Origin: Chitinophagaceae bacterium
GTDB taxonomy: Bacteria > Bacteroidota > Bacteroidia > Chitinophagales > Chitinophagaceae
DNA length: 56,086 nucleotides
Reading direction: 5' to 3'
NCBI GenBank assembly: GCA_014879545.1
Contig: JACSRV010000100.1
Location: 1-56,086 of the forward strand
Shown: one piece after another, positions 8,473 through 17,515 of the stretch
How the letters are laid out: each line of letters begins with the position of its first letter
Position numbering within the stretch: the stretch's first letter is position 1
The notes under the pieces: model-generated
Told to the model about the DNA's origin: nothing
Seen by the model: the letters and a program-made list of their open reading frames with translations, nothing else
Databases searched by the model: none
Position numbers and translations under genes: made by a program

Positions 8473-9717
8473 TTAGAAACTATAGTACAGACCTATTGCC
8501 GGTGTGGCAGCTGCTGTTTTGTAAACACCATTAAAGCCTGCATATACATACTCCCCGTTACGCTTCACAGAGTTTACACCCTCAAACGCGCCCATGATGG
8601 TAAGACCCGGCAATGGCTTTACTGTGATACCACATGAAAGCACAATGCGGTCTGCATCCGGAAGGTCAGGAGAAACGATGTCGTTCACAACAGGAGTAGG
8701 ATCGTAAGCACCACCTGCCATCAGCGCCACTACGCGACTGATCTTGTAGTGCATACCCAGCCTTGGTGTGAATGTGTTGCGATACAACCTTGGCGCACGC
8801 ATGTTGGTGAGCGATGTTGTTGTCTGCTTGAAGTCTATGCGCAGCGAATCATACGCACTCCATGCTGTGTAGCTGAAATCCATCTGCAACGTGAAGTCGC
8901 CACGGCGCCAGCCGAAACCTGCTGTAGCTACTGCAGGCATTGGTAGCCTTGCGCTGAATGTAGTGCCGGGGAAAGAATCTTTCAACGAAGTTGGCACCCT
9001 GAACTTAGCAGCTCCGCCATCTATGTCCATGTTCACCTGCGAACGGTAAGTAAGACCCAATTGCAGGTTCTCGCTCATCTTTATCTGTGCACCTACATTG
9101 AAACCAACGCCGGCTGCATTGCCGTGCAGGCTTGCTTTTCCGTCGTCAAGACCCGGTCCTTGTGCACCATGTACAGGCAGTGCGCGCTGCATATCCAATG
9201 ATCCGGTACCTACAACAAATCCTGCTCCCACCGATAACCATTCAGTTGCACGGTAGCTCACGGTAGGTTGGAAGAATACTGTCTTCAACTCCACTGACTG
9301 AACAATGTATTTACCCATCCAGTTGTCATTCCATTTCATGCCGGTTCCAAACGGACTATATATGCCCAGACCAACACCTATCCTGCTATCTTCATGCACC
9401 GGACCACCTATGTAAAGGTTGAACGGCATAAACGTTTGTTTTGCAGTCTGCTCGTTCGACGATACCACACCGGAATTATCCCTGTTGCCATATGCTGTTG
9501 TCGGCATGATCATCGCTGTGCCGGCATATATCTGGATTCCCTTCAGGCGCGTAAGTCCGCCCGGGTTGTAAAATATAGTCGAAGCATCCCATGGCCAGGC
9601 AGTTCCCGAACCACCCATTGCCATTTGCCTCAACCCCTGAAGGTTGAGTTGGTAACCGCCACCAAATGTCGTCATCGCTGACAGTAACAATGATGCCGTA
9701 ATTACGTGTTTCTTCAT
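8473..9717 (-). CDS. OmpP1/FadL-family outer-membrane transporter
   Basis: A 414-residue outer-membrane barrel for hydrophobic compounds such as fatty acids. The signal peptide ends near MTTFGGG. The mature N-terminus YQLNLQGLRQMAMGGSGTA followed by STIFYNPGGL is the hallmark hatch segment of the FadL family (compare the NPAG motif). The C-terminus ends in aromatic YYSF, as expected for barrel insertion. A TATATTTG -7-like box at 9825-9832 (minus strand) would give a leader of about 100 nt. It is probably co-transcribed with the SGNH lipoprotein gene that follows. Confidence 0.92.
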   Translation of the reverse strand: MKKHVITASLLLSAMTTFGGGYQLNLQGLRQMAMGGSGTAWPWDASTIFYNPGGLTRLKGIQIYAGTAMIMPTTAYGNRDNSGVVSSNEQTAKQTFMPFNLYIGGPVHEDSRIGVGLGIYSPFGTGMKWNDNWMGKYIVQSVELKTVFFQPTVSYRATEWLSVGAGFVVGTGSLDMQRALPVHGAQGPGLDDGKASLHGNAAGVGFNVGAQIKMSENLQLGLTYRSQVNMDIDGGAAKFRVPTSLKDSFPGTTFSARLPMPAVATAGFGWRRGDFTLQMDFSYTAWSAYDSLRIDFKQTTTSLTNMRAPRLYRNTFTPRLGMHYKISRVVALMAGGAYDPTPVVNDIVSPDLPDADRIVLSCGITVKPLPGLTIMGAFEGVNSVKRNGEYVYAGFNGVYKTAAATPAIGLYYSF

Positions 9718-9939
9718 AATTGGTCTGTTAAATATTCAATGAATCCTTCTCAGGTTTTCAATAATCGGGTATTAAGGTATAGTGAAATAACTATAAAAAC
9801 AAATACCAGAGCCAAAAACCTCCGCAAATATAAGTGTTACCCAACGAGGATAAAAGCATCTGCTACACTATGTATAAGTTTTTTTAGGGGCTTTGAATTC
9901 TTTCATATGCACGATAATCCACATGTGCTGGCGCGCCCG

Positions 9940-10638
9940 CTACACCGTTATCCCTATCGTGGCAATGCTCACCCGGGCCCCCGCAGCTTCCAAAACTGCC
10001 AATGCGCAGGCTTCTATGGTAGCTCCCGTCGTCAACACATCGTCAACTATCAAAATGTGTTTGCCTTCCATTCCCTTTTTATCTTTCAACCCGAACGCGC
10101 CGGCCATATTTTCGGTTCGCTCGGCCCGGTTCTTATTGGTTTGGCTCTCTGTGGCCCGCACACGCACCAGGTTCCCCTCACTGACGGGTTTATGCAATAC
10201 CGCTCCCATTGTCAGACACAGAAGGTGACTTTGATTATATCCTCTTGCCGCCTCCTTATCAGGGTGCAGGGGCACGGCTATTATTTCATCAACCGTTGAT
10301 ATCCAATCAGTTACAGCCAGCTGCTGCGCGAAACGCTTGCCCAGAAAATCAGCTATGTCTTTTTTGGTGGTGTATTTCAACCCATGCAGCAAGTGCTGCA
10401 ACAATCCGTCTTCAGTAAAATAACAGTAAGAGGTCGCTCGCACAAACGGGAACCTACCTGCAAATCGCTGCTCGGTCTCATTTCCGGCTATAGCATGGTA
10501 CCCGGTTTCGGGCAACTCGGTGGCGCAGCCTATACACAGCACTTCCTCCCCTTCCAACAATTGACGGTTGCACCCCTCGCAAAGGCGGGGATACAACAGA
10601 TGCATGATGCCCTGCTTCAGTTCGTTCAGTGTCAGCAC
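9940..10638 (-). CDS. ComF-family phosphoribosyltransferase-like protein
   Basis: A ComF-type protein, linked to natural transformation in other bacteria. The N-terminus has two CxxC pairs (LCEGC and LCIGC), a predicted zinc site. The C-terminus has the PRPP-binding loop HILIVDDVLTTGATIEA. The track uses a TTG at 10644; I prefer the in-frame GTG at 10638 because relatives begin a dozen or so residues before the YPRLCEGC segment. About 232 residues, normal for ComF. It is followed by a 222-bp non-coding stretch upstream of the FadL-type gene and stands as a single gene. Confidence 0.9.
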   Translation of the reverse strand: MLTLNELKQGIMHLLYPRLCEGCNRQLLEGEEVLCIGCATELPETGYHAIAGNETEQRFAGRFPFVRATSYCYFTEDGLLQHLLHGLKYTTKKDIADFLGKRFAQQLAVTDWISTVDEIIAVPLHPDKEAARGYNQSHLLCLTMGAVLHKPVSEGNLVRVRATESQTNKNRAERTENMAGAFGLKDKKGMEGKHILIVDDVLTTGATIEACALAVLEAAGARVSIATIGITV

Positions 10639-10705
10639 TCCCAATTACAAGAAAATTATATGCGTCAAGCGCCAATGATCTATTAAACTTTAAAAACTGC
10701 AATCC

Positions 10706-11422
10706 CTACTTAGGCTGCTTCAGAAAGTACTTCACACCACTCTCCTCCAGTATCATTTCTCCGTCCTGGCAGCGTAGCACCTTAAACGTCCTTGGTCTGC
10801 GACCCTCACATACCAGCGATTGTCCTCCTCCCAGTTCCCGCACCGTCCACGATGGGGCATTGTCTGCATCTGCACCGCTATACACAAAACCCTGCTTCCC
10901 ATCTGTCGATGGGCCGGTTATATATACCGATCTTATGTTATCAGCCGCATCCAACGTTCCGGGACCTTCGGTTTTTCTCTTATACACCGACCAACGCCCT
11001 ATCATCTCTTCCAGGCTGTTCACCGGGCGGGCAGAATCTTCTTTCTTTATCACAATGGCCGCGGCTGTGTCGCTCAGATCCGGCCCGAAATGGTGGATAC
11101 CTTTCTGGTTCATCAGCACCATTTGTTCCCCTTTGCGCAGCAGCACCTTGAATCGCACAGTTCCCATGTCCAGAATGCTGTCTTCGCTTAATCCGTAAAC
11201 ACCCTCATATATAAATCCCTTTCGGTAATGATAGGAAAATGAGTCTTTGGGAAGAAATGCCACATAAAGCGTATCGTCATATTCCTGCACCGTACTGTCG
11301 GGTGTCATTCGCTTCACTTCCTTCCACCGTCCCGGTATGATCAGCTTTTTCTTTTTGTCAATGCCGTGCACCACCGCCGGCAACAGCAGTAGCAACAGAA
11401 TGACTATTTTTGATCGGTGCAT
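10706..11422 (-). CDS. Exported protein of unknown function
   Basis: A 238-residue protein with a clear signal peptide (MHRSKIVILLLLLLPAVVHG). The remainder contains several short beta-rich segments around repeated phrases such as YDDTLYVAFLPKDSFSYHYRKGFIYEGVYG and ends VKYFLKQPK. I recognise no family. A TACATTTG box (11428-11435, minus strand) ends 5 nt before the ATG, so the transcript should have almost no leader. It is divergent from the nitrilase gene at 11492 across about 70 bp. Confidence 0.8.
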   Translation of the reverse strand: MHRSKIVILLLLLLPAVVHGIDKKKKLIIPGRWKEVKRMTPDSTVQEYDDTLYVAFLPKDSFSYHYRKGFIYEGVYGLSEDSILDMGTVRFKVLLRKGEQMVLMNQKGIHHFGPDLSDTAAAIVIKKEDSARPVNSLEEMIGRWSVYKRKTEGPGTLDAADNIRSVYITGPSTDGKQGFVYSGADADNAPSWTVRELGGGQSLVCEGRRPRTFKVLRCQDGEMILEESGVKYFLKQPK

Positions 11423-11491
11423 TGTTACAAATGTAAGGAAACCAACTAATTGCCTGTTAGCCTTTGCTTTTGTTCATTTTTAAGTTTACGC

Positions 11492-12271
11492 ATGTCCTCA
11501 CAGCTACATATAACGCTCATTCAGCCCCATATAGTATGGGAAGACAAAACCGCCAACCTGGCTCATTACGAAACTTTGCTTCATTCCATCACCGGACCTC
11601 GTCATGTGGTAGTGCTGCCCGAGATGTTTAGCACCGGTTTCAGTATGGCTCCCGAACGCCTTGCCGAACCCATGACCGGAAACACGGTGCAATGGATGAA
11701 AGACATGGCACTGAAACACCGCTGCATACTGGCAGGTAGCCTCATTATCGAAGACGATAACAACCACTACAACAGATTCCTTTGGGTACAGCCCGACGGC
11801 GCCATAATACATTACGATAAACGCCACCTTTTCGCCTATGCCGGCGAAGACGAACATTATGCCGCCGGCAGCCACCGCGTTATAGCACAGGTGAACGGCT
11901 GGCGCATCAACCTCATGGTATGTTACGATCTCCGCTTCCCGGTATGGGCGCGCAACAAAGATGCGGAATATGATGTGGCCATCTATGTAGCCAACTGGCC
12001 TCGTGTACGCAGCCTTGCATGGCGCACACTACTGCAGGCACGCGCCATAGAAAATCAGTGTTATGTAGTGGGGGTAAACCGGGTGGGCACTGATGCCAAA
12101 GGAAATGACTACAGCGGCGACAGCAGTGTCTTCGGCCCCCTCGGCGATCTCATCTGGCAACACACCGAAACAGAGGCCGTGCGCACCGTAACACTCGAAA
12201 AGGACAACCTCTCACAGATTCGCGAGAAGTTGCCCTTCTTGAAAGATGCCGATAAGTTTATGTTACTGTAA
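11492..12271 (+). CDS. Carbon-nitrogen hydrolase, omega-amidase/YafV-like
   Basis: Probably hydrolyses small omega-amides such as alpha-ketoglutaramate, a metabolite-repair role. The ATG at 11492 (MSSQLHITLIQ) is preferred over the track start because the nitrilase fold begins there. The Glu-Lys-Cys triad is visible: LPEMFSTGF, YDKRHLFAY, and MVCYDLRFPVW. The phrase IYVANWPRVRSLAWRTLLQARAIENQ is characteristic of the Nit/YafV branch. 259 residues, normal length. A TAAGTTTA box ends 3 nt before the ATG. Branch assignment is by motif resemblance. Confidence 0.93.
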   Translation: MSSQLHITLIQPHIVWEDKTANLAHYETLLHSITGPRHVVVLPEMFSTGFSMAPERLAEPMTGNTVQWMKDMALKHRCILAGSLIIEDDNNHYNRFLWVQPDGAIIHYDKRHLFAYAGEDEHYAAGSHRVIAQVNGWRINLMVCYDLRFPVWARNKDAEYDVAIYVANWPRVRSLAWRTLLQARAIENQCYVVGVNRVGTDAKGNDYSGDSSVFGPLGDLIWQHTETEAVRTVTLEKDNLSQIREKLPFLKDADKFMLL

Positions 12272-12307
12272 CGATACGCCGGTCAAATCCCCGGACATAC
12301 CTACTGT

Positions 12308-13039
12308 TTACTTGATGTTGATCGTGTACACCGTGCTGCCAATGGCAGTCTCTCCCGTGGCGTCCTTTACAATTACTTTGAACTTGATGGTTTTGCCCGC
12401 GGCACTGCTCATGATGGTTCCACGCACAATACCGGCCGATTCATCTACCGTCAATCCCGCGCCTGTCAGAGCAGAGCTACCTGCATAACTCGCATCCAGC
12501 AACCAAGAGTAGGGTGGTGTACCGCCGGTAACATACAACGATGCTCCGTAAGACTTGCCCGCCACTCCATCTACCAGCGTAAATGGCGCTCCTATTTGCT
12601 GCAACAATGCTGCCGGGCCAGGGGTATATCCTGTTATCTTCAGGTCTATCGATCCTGTAGCGGTGCTCGTACCGTCACTTACTTTCACTTTAAACGTCTT
12701 TGTGCCGGTGCTCAAACCGGTTGCAGCATGACCCGCTCGGTTCACAACTCCGGTAAGTGGCGTTATCGTAACGCCTGACGGCGGAGTAGGGCTCAACTCC
12801 AAAGACCACGTATAAGAATGCAACGGATTTCCGCCATCAGCCATCAACTGCTGCGCATTGAAATTCACATAACCGTCAGCATCAATGTTGGCACTCATGG
12901 TCTGGTTCTGTCCTGTCGGGCTTTTTAATACCCTCAGGGTGCTGCCTGCGGTAGAACTTGATGAACTATTATCTTTCTTCTTACATGATACGCCAAACAG
13001 CGTTGCACCAAGCATAACTACCACTAACGTCTTCTTCAT
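12308..13039 (-). CDS. Lipoprotein with two putative Ig-like (He_PIG-type) domains
   Basis: A 243-residue lipoprotein. The signal MKKTLVVVMLGATLFGVSC has its lipobox cysteine at residue 19, followed by a Lys/Ser-rich linker. Two similar domains of about 95 residues each carry the pattern 'SYTWSLE...PPSGVTITPLTGVV' and 'PYSWLLD...GAGLTVDESAGIV', typical of cadherin-like He_PIG folds, each ending in a FKVKVSDGT-like or FKVIVKDATG-like strand. The likely role is surface binding or structure. A TAATTTTG box lies 16 nt before the ATG. Confidence 0.85.
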   Translation of the reverse strand: MKKTLVVVMLGATLFGVSCKKKDNSSSSSTAGSTLRVLKSPTGQNQTMSANIDADGYVNFNAQQLMADGGNPLHSYTWSLELSPTPPSGVTITPLTGVVNRAGHAATGLSTGTKTFKVKVSDGTSTATGSIDLKITGYTPGPAALLQQIGAPFTLVDGVAGKSYGASLYVTGGTPPYSWLLDASYAGSSALTGAGLTVDESAGIVRGTIMSSAAGKTIKFKVIVKDATGETAIGSTVYTINIK

Positions 13040-13117
13040 ATTCCGGGATTTTGCACAAAATTAGCCCCGCATATCCTTAGACTCCGTGATGGCTGTCATT
13101 GCCCCTAATGACGCTTA

Positions 13118-14428
13118 TCACCCCTTACCCAACCCCTCTTTATACACTTTCAGGCATCTGTCCCTTGCCATATCATGTGCCACTATCGGGCGCGCATAGG
13201 TCAGTTGGTCATACTCAGGCACCCATTTCCGCACATACCTCAACTGTGGATCGAATTTCTGTGTCTGCAACTCCGGATTGAACACCCTGAAGTAGGGTGC
13301 CGCATCACAGCCGCAACCGGCCGCCCACTGCCAGTTACCATTGTTGGCCGACAGATCATAATCCAATAGCTTCTGTGCAAAATATGCCTCTCCCCACCTC
13401 CAGTCCACCAGCAGGTCCTTCGTCAGGAAACTGGCTACTATCATACGCACCCTGTTATGCATGAAACCTGTTTCATTCAGCTCCTTCATGCCCGCATCCA
13501 CTATCGGATAACCTGTTTGCCCCTCACACCATTTCCTGAATTCATTTTCATTGTTGCGCCATACTATGTTGTCATACTCCTTCTTGAACGCACCGTGCAC
13601 CACATGCGGGAAGTGCCACAAGATGCACATAAAGAACTCCCTCCATATCAGCTCGCTCAGGTACACAGGGTTCAATGCCATCGCTCTTGCAGCAAGGTAG
13701 CGCACACTCACCGTCCCAAATCGCAGGTGAATGCCCATTTTTGTAGTGCCGTTTATCGCAGGCACATCGCGCGTCTTGTCATAATCTCCGGCAATGCGTT
13801 CATCCAGCACCATTGGCAACATGCCGTGCGGTGCCGGTTCAAAACCTATTTCTGCAAGCGAGGGCATCTGCTGCCGCTCCATCTTCAGAAAATGATCAAA
13901 GTAATTCTCGGTAGGGTAGGGCTTCAGATAAAAACTATTCAGTTTGTCTTTCCACTTCTTGCTGTAGGGCGTGTACACCGTATAGGGTGTACCATTGTCC
14001 TTCATCACTTCCTCCTTTTCAAATATCACCTGGTCTTTGTACGTATTGAATCCCACACCCCTGCTTGTCAGCAATTGTCGCACCGCCTCATCTCTATTTT
14101 GGGCATACGGTTCGTAATCATGGTTGGTATATACACCCTTCACATCATACGCCTGCGTCAATTGTAGGAATGACTCTTCAGGCGTACTGTAAAGAACTGT
14201 CAGGGTGCTGCCCATCTGCACCAGCTGCTCCTGTATGCCGGCAAGCGCGTCATGTATGAATTGTACCCGCTTGTCTTTTTTGTCTGTAAGGTCATTGAGA
14301 ATGTTCTTGTCAAAAATGAAGATAGGTACCACCGGCACTCCGCTCTTCAGCGCATGATACAATCCCGCATTATCACTCAGGCGCAGATCGCGCCTGAACC
14401 AGAAGATATTCACACTCTTTTGCTGCAT
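13118..14428 (-). CDS. Cryptochrome/deoxyribodipyrimidine photo-lyase
   Basis: A blue-light FAD flavoprotein that probably repairs cyclobutane pyrimidine dimers. The 436 residues begin with the photolyase domain (FWFRRDLRLSDNAGL). The FAD-binding half has LRFGTVSVR, WREFFM, YPIVDAGMKEL, HNRVRMIVASF and the core NNGNWQWAAGCGCDAAPYFR. The Trp-rich segment and the absence of a long C-terminal tail fit class I photolyase better than a signalling cryptochrome. A TAGTTTTA box ends 4 nt before the ATG. It is divergent from msrB. Confidence 0.94.
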   Translation of the reverse strand: MQQKSVNIFWFRRDLRLSDNAGLYHALKSGVPVVPIFIFDKNILNDLTDKKDKRVQFIHDALAGIQEQLVQMGSTLTVLYSTPEESFLQLTQAYDVKGVYTNHDYEPYAQNRDEAVRQLLTSRGVGFNTYKDQVIFEKEEVMKDNGTPYTVYTPYSKKWKDKLNSFYLKPYPTENYFDHFLKMERQQMPSLAEIGFEPAPHGMLPMVLDERIAGDYDKTRDVPAINGTTKMGIHLRFGTVSVRYLAARAMALNPVYLSELIWREFFMCILWHFPHVVHGAFKKEYDNIVWRNNENEFRKWCEGQTGYPIVDAGMKELNETGFMHNRVRMIVASFLTKDLLVDWRWGEAYFAQKLLDYDLSANNGNWQWAAGCGCDAAPYFRVFNPELQTQKFDPQLRYVRKWVPEYDQLTYARPIVAHDMARDRCLKVYKEGLGKG

Positions 14429-14515
14429 AAGGTAAAACTATGGAAGATTTCCTTTCGCCAACTTTAACAATTTCAAATACACCTATCATCCCTATCTTTA
14501 CTGTAATACCTTCTT

Positions 14516-15037
14516 ATGCGTAAACTGACTTTGGCAACCGCTATGTTATGCACCCTGCTTTTTGTAGAGTGTACCAACGCGCAAAACAAGAAAACAATGA
14601 GCACTAACAACAACAATCCATACTACTCCCGCACCGACACCAACAAGCTGCGGGTATCAAATAGCGAATGGCGCAAGATCCTCTCTGCCGGCGTTTACAG
14701 TATAGCCCGCGAAAAAGGCACCGAATATGCCTTCTCCGGAAAATACTGGAAAACCGATGTGAAGGGGATGTACTACTGCGCGGTATGCGGCAATCCGTTG
14801 TTCAGGTCGGGCTCCAAGTTTGCCAGCTCATGTGGCTGGCCCAGCTTCTACGAGGCCATCCGCCCCAACAGTGTCATCTACCTGCCCGATGACTCCCATG
14901 GCATGGAGCGTATTGAGGTACAGTGCGGACGGTGCGAATCTCATCTCGGCCACATCTTCGACGACGGGCCACCACCCACCGGCAAACGCTTCTGCATGAA
15001 CTCAGCGGTACTCGACTTCGAACCGGACTCGCAATAG
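14516..15037 (+). CDS. msrB: Peptide-methionine (R)-S-oxide reductase, exported
   Basis: Reduces methionine-R-sulfoxide in oxidised proteins. The N-terminus (MRKLTLATAMLCTLLFVECTNAQ) is a signal sequence, possibly a lipoprotein signal with Cys at position 19, so the enzyme acts in the envelope. The MsrB domain follows: structural zinc pairs CAVCG and CGRCE, the GWPSFYEA segment, and the active-site RFCMNSAVLDF. 173 residues. A bidirectional terminator follows directly. Confidence 0.95.
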   Translation: MRKLTLATAMLCTLLFVECTNAQNKKTMSTNNNNPYYSRTDTNKLRVSNSEWRKILSAGVYSIAREKGTEYAFSGKYWKTDVKGMYYCAVCGNPLFRSGSKFASSCGWPSFYEAIRPNSVIYLPDDSHGMERIEVQCGRCESHLGHIFDDGPPPTGKRFCMNSAVLDFEPDSQ

Positions 15038-15048
15038 ACAAAAACAAA

Positions 15049-15080
15049 AACAGGAAGCCCGAACCGGACTTCCTGTTTTC
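15049..15080. terminator. Bidirectional intrinsic terminator
   Basis: AACAGGAAG (15049-15057) pairs perfectly with CTTCCTGTT (15069-15077) across an 11-nt loop, with A-rich sequence on the left and a T-run on the right. It lies between convergent msrB and the small lipoprotein gene and can serve both. Confidence 0.85.
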
Positions 15081-15102
15081 ACTTTTATGAATATGGTATC
15101 TG

Positions 15103-15285
15103 CTACCAGTATCCTCCGTTGTGGTTACGCGGACGGGCACCATGACTATGCCAGAAATGATAGCGTTGTTTCGCCTTCACGTACTTGTTGCTCTTATACA
15201 CCTTGCCCCGGTATATGGTACGACCGCAGCCCGATGCAATGATCAACACCGCCAATGCTGCCAATAAAACGATCCTGTTTTTCAT
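15103..15285 (-). CDS. Small lipoprotein, unknown function
   Basis: A 60-residue product if started at the ATG at 15285 (MKNRIVLLAALAVLIIASGC). The lipobox cysteine is at residue 20, leaving a 41-residue mature peptide that is basic and Tyr/His/Trp-rich (YRGKVYKSNKYVKAKQRYHFWH) and ends GGYW. No family is recognised. It ends in the terminator shared with msrB. A second tiny lipoprotein with a basic, aromatic tail occurs at 41266-41496; the two may be of one kind. Confidence 0.7.
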   Translation of the reverse strand: MKNRIVLLAALAVLIIASGCGRTIYRGKVYKSNKYVKAKQRYHFWHSHGARPRNHNGGYW

Positions 15286-15346
15286 ACTTATGCTATGCAA
15301 AATACTTTATTATTTAATATTCAGGTAGTGTCGCGCCTTTTTTCTT

Positions 15347-15895
15347 TTATCGCCGGGCCTGTTTCCATTCCTGCCGCAGCAGTCCCGTCACTACCACGTC
15401 TTCCGCCACGCCATTGCGCATAGCACTCTGTCTTATCAGACCCTCTGTCAGAAATCCCAGCCGGTTAGCCAGCGCTCCGCTGCGTTTATTCGCTGTTACA
15501 TAGTGGATCTCTATCTTGTTCAATCCCACCGTCGAAAACAAATAACCTAAAAATCCCTCCAGCGATCGGGTAACTATACCTCGCCCCTCATGATCCTTAC
15601 TTATCCAGTAACCAACCTGAGCACGTTTTGTATCATGCTGCCACTCGTGCATGCCCACGCCGCCTACCAGCTCACCATCATAAAACACACCCATCACCAG
15701 CGATTGTTGGTCGTGCAGCTCCTGCATAGATCGCTGAATAAACTCCATCGAATGCTCCGGTCTTGTGGTCGCGGCCACCCATGGCAGCCACTTGCCCAGA
15801 TGTTGGCGCGAGCGGTCCACTGTTGCAAACAATGCTTCAAAATCTGCCACCTCATAGGGCCGCAGTATCAGATGTTCATCAATAGCGATCATCAA
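15347..15895 (-). CDS. GNAT N-acetyltransferase, RimJ/RimL type
   Basis: An acetyl-CoA-dependent acetyltransferase, 182 residues, cytoplasmic. The order of segments is that of RimJ/L enzymes: LRPYEVADFEALFATVDRSR, then GYWISKDHEGRGIVTRSL (acetyl-CoA loop R/Q-x-x-G-x-G/A variant), then NKIEIHYVTANKRSGALANRLGF and LRQEW near the end. Two ATG codons are adjacent (15895 and 15892); either may be used. It is downstream of lpxD by 15 nt and likely co-transcribed. The substrate is unknown. Confidence 0.88.
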   Translation of the reverse strand: MMIAIDEHLILRPYEVADFEALFATVDRSRQHLGKWLPWVAATTRPEHSMEFIQRSMQELHDQQSLVMGVFYDGELVGGVGMHEWQHDTKRAQVGYWISKDHEGRGIVTRSLEGFLGYLFSTVGLNKIEIHYVTANKRSGALANRLGFLTEGLIRQSAMRNGVAEDVVVTGLLRQEWKQARR

Positions 15896-15910
15896 CGGGC
15901 TTATAGGGTG

Positions 15911-16864
15911 TTAAATGTCTTTGTTTCCATACACCTTCTCCCACAATTCCGGTATCCGTTTGATCCATGCCAGTTCTTTCATCTTTGGCCGCGCCTCTCC
16001 TACCGGAGACCCAAAATAAGACCTTCCTCCTTCTATGCTTGCCGGCACACCGCTTTGTGCCATTACCACAGCACCCTTACCCACTACCAGGTCTTTGCTC
16101 ACACCCACCTGTCCCCACAATATCACTTCATCTTCTATAATAGCCTTTCCGCCAATGCCCACCTGTGCGGCAAACAGACAGTTCTTACCTATCACGGCTC
16201 CATGACCCACATGTATGTGGTTATCCAGCTTGGTACCGGCACCTATTATCGTATCTCCGCTCACACCCTTGTCGATAGTGCAGCCTGCACCTATCTCCAC
16301 ATTGTCCTGAATGATCACCCTTCCGCAGCTTTCCATCTTATCATACTGCATCTCCCTATCCTTCCTGCGCTTGAAGTAGAATGCGTCAGCACCAAGCACG
16401 GTCCCGGCATGAATGATAACATTGTCACCGATTACCGTATGGTCATAGATCGTCACATTCGGGTGGATAAGGCAATTCCTCCCTATACGCACTTTATTGC
16501 CCACAAACACCCCCGGTTGCAGATGCGTTCCCTCACCGATAACCGCTGTGTCGCTTATCATCTTATTGGCCGGCTCAAACGGGCGGAAATGCTTCACCAG
16601 TTTCACATACGCGCTAAAGGGGTCTGCCGTTACCAGCAACGTCTTACCCTCCGGACAATCAACCTCTTTATTGATTATTATAATGGTCGCCGCCGAGTTC
16701 AGACAGGCGTTATAATATTTCTCAAAGTCAACGAACGAAATATCTCCGTTTGTCACCTTATGTATCTCATTGATGCCGGTAGCCATTTGGGTGGCATTTC
16801 CCACTAACTTGGCTCCGGTAAATTCAGCCACCCACTGCACGGGCACCGCTTGTTCAAACTTCAT
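15911..16864 (-). CDS. LpxD-like UDP-3-O-acylglucosamine N-acyltransferase
   Basis: An acyltransferase of lipid A synthesis or a close paralogue, 317 residues. The N-terminal domain (VQWVAEFTGAKLVGNATQM) precedes about ten left-handed beta-helix hexapeptide repeats (VFVGNKVRIGRNCLIHPNVTIYDHTVIG...), with the catalytic-type histidine region LDNHIHVGHGAVIG. This is slightly shorter than canonical LpxD (about 340), and the C-terminal helix is modest, so an LpxD-like paralogue is possible. The start is supported by AAGGGAT before the ATG and a TATTTTTG box about 17 nt further upstream. Confidence 0.85.
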   Translation of the reverse strand: MKFEQAVPVQWVAEFTGAKLVGNATQMATGINEIHKVTNGDISFVDFEKYYNACLNSAATIIIINKEVDCPEGKTLLVTADPFSAYVKLVKHFRPFEPANKMISDTAVIGEGTHLQPGVFVGNKVRIGRNCLIHPNVTIYDHTVIGDNVIIHAGTVLGADAFYFKRRKDREMQYDKMESCGRVIIQDNVEIGAGCTIDKGVSGDTIIGAGTKLDNHIHVGHGAVIGKNCLFAAQVGIGGKAIIEDEVILWGQVGVSKDLVVGKGAVVMAQSGVPASIEGGRSYFGSPVGEARPKMKELAWIKRIPELWEKVYGNKDI

Positions 16865-16959
16865 ATCCCTTCTATTTGAAACAAAAATACAGTATCTGTT
16901 TTGTATAATTTTTTTGATTGTCTACATTCGTTTTACCATCAAACTTATCCTCACCTGCC

Positions 16960-17481
16960 ATGAAAATGATCTCTGCCATCGAAAACAAGATATATGAGCT
17001 CAGGAGCGTACGTGTCATGCTCGATTATGATCTCGCAGACCTGTATGAAGTGCCCACTAAAGCATTGAATCAGGCAGTCAAACGTAACATTAAAAGGTTT
17101 CCCGACGATTTTATGTTCAGGCTCTCCATTGAAGAATGGAACCTGATGCGGTCACAGATTGTTACCGCATCGCAAACCAAAAGAAATACCGGTGTTACTC
17201 CTTTTGCCTTTACAGAGCAGGGGGTCGCAATGCTTAGCGGAATCCTGAACTCCGACAAAGCAATTAACATGAATATCGCCATAATGCGCGCCTTTGTTGC
17301 CATAAAGCGGGCAACCATCCTTCACATGGACATTCATGAGCAATTGAAGGAAATAAAACAGCGTATCAGCGAACACGATTCGCAACTCTCCGGCATATAC
17401 GATGCCATTGAAAATCTGCTTGACGAAAAGGCAGAACAGAAAACCTGGGAAAACAGAAAGAGGATCGGCTTCAAACCATAG
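16960..17481 (+). CDS. ORF6N-domain (KilA/antirepressor-like) DNA-binding protein
   Basis: A 173-residue protein that opens with ISAIENKIYELRSVRVMLDYDLADLYEV, the ORF6N domain found in phage antirepressors and in many Bacteroidota chromosomal genes. The signature continues with TKALNQAVKRNIKRFPDDFMF and the TEQGVAMLSGIL segment; the C-terminus is a predicted coiled coil (IHEQLKEIKQRISEHDSQLS). The ATG at 16960 is preferred because the domain begins within a few residues; the track start is a TTG. No phage genes are adjacent. It probably regulates its own or neighbouring genes. Confidence 0.9.
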   Translation: MKMISAIENKIYELRSVRVMLDYDLADLYEVPTKALNQAVKRNIKRFPDDFMFRLSIEEWNLMRSQIVTASQTKRNTGVTPFAFTEQGVAMLSGILNSDKAINMNIAIMRAFVAIKRATILHMDIHEQLKEIKQRISEHDSQLSGIYDAIENLLDEKAEQKTWENRKRIGFKP

Positions 17482-17515
17482 TAACTTACCGTGGGCATCG
17501 GCATACCCGTAACTA

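Noticed and set aside
15590-16807. 405-residue plus-strand ORF
   Set aside because: Antisense to the GNAT and lpxD-like genes; no start signals or domains.
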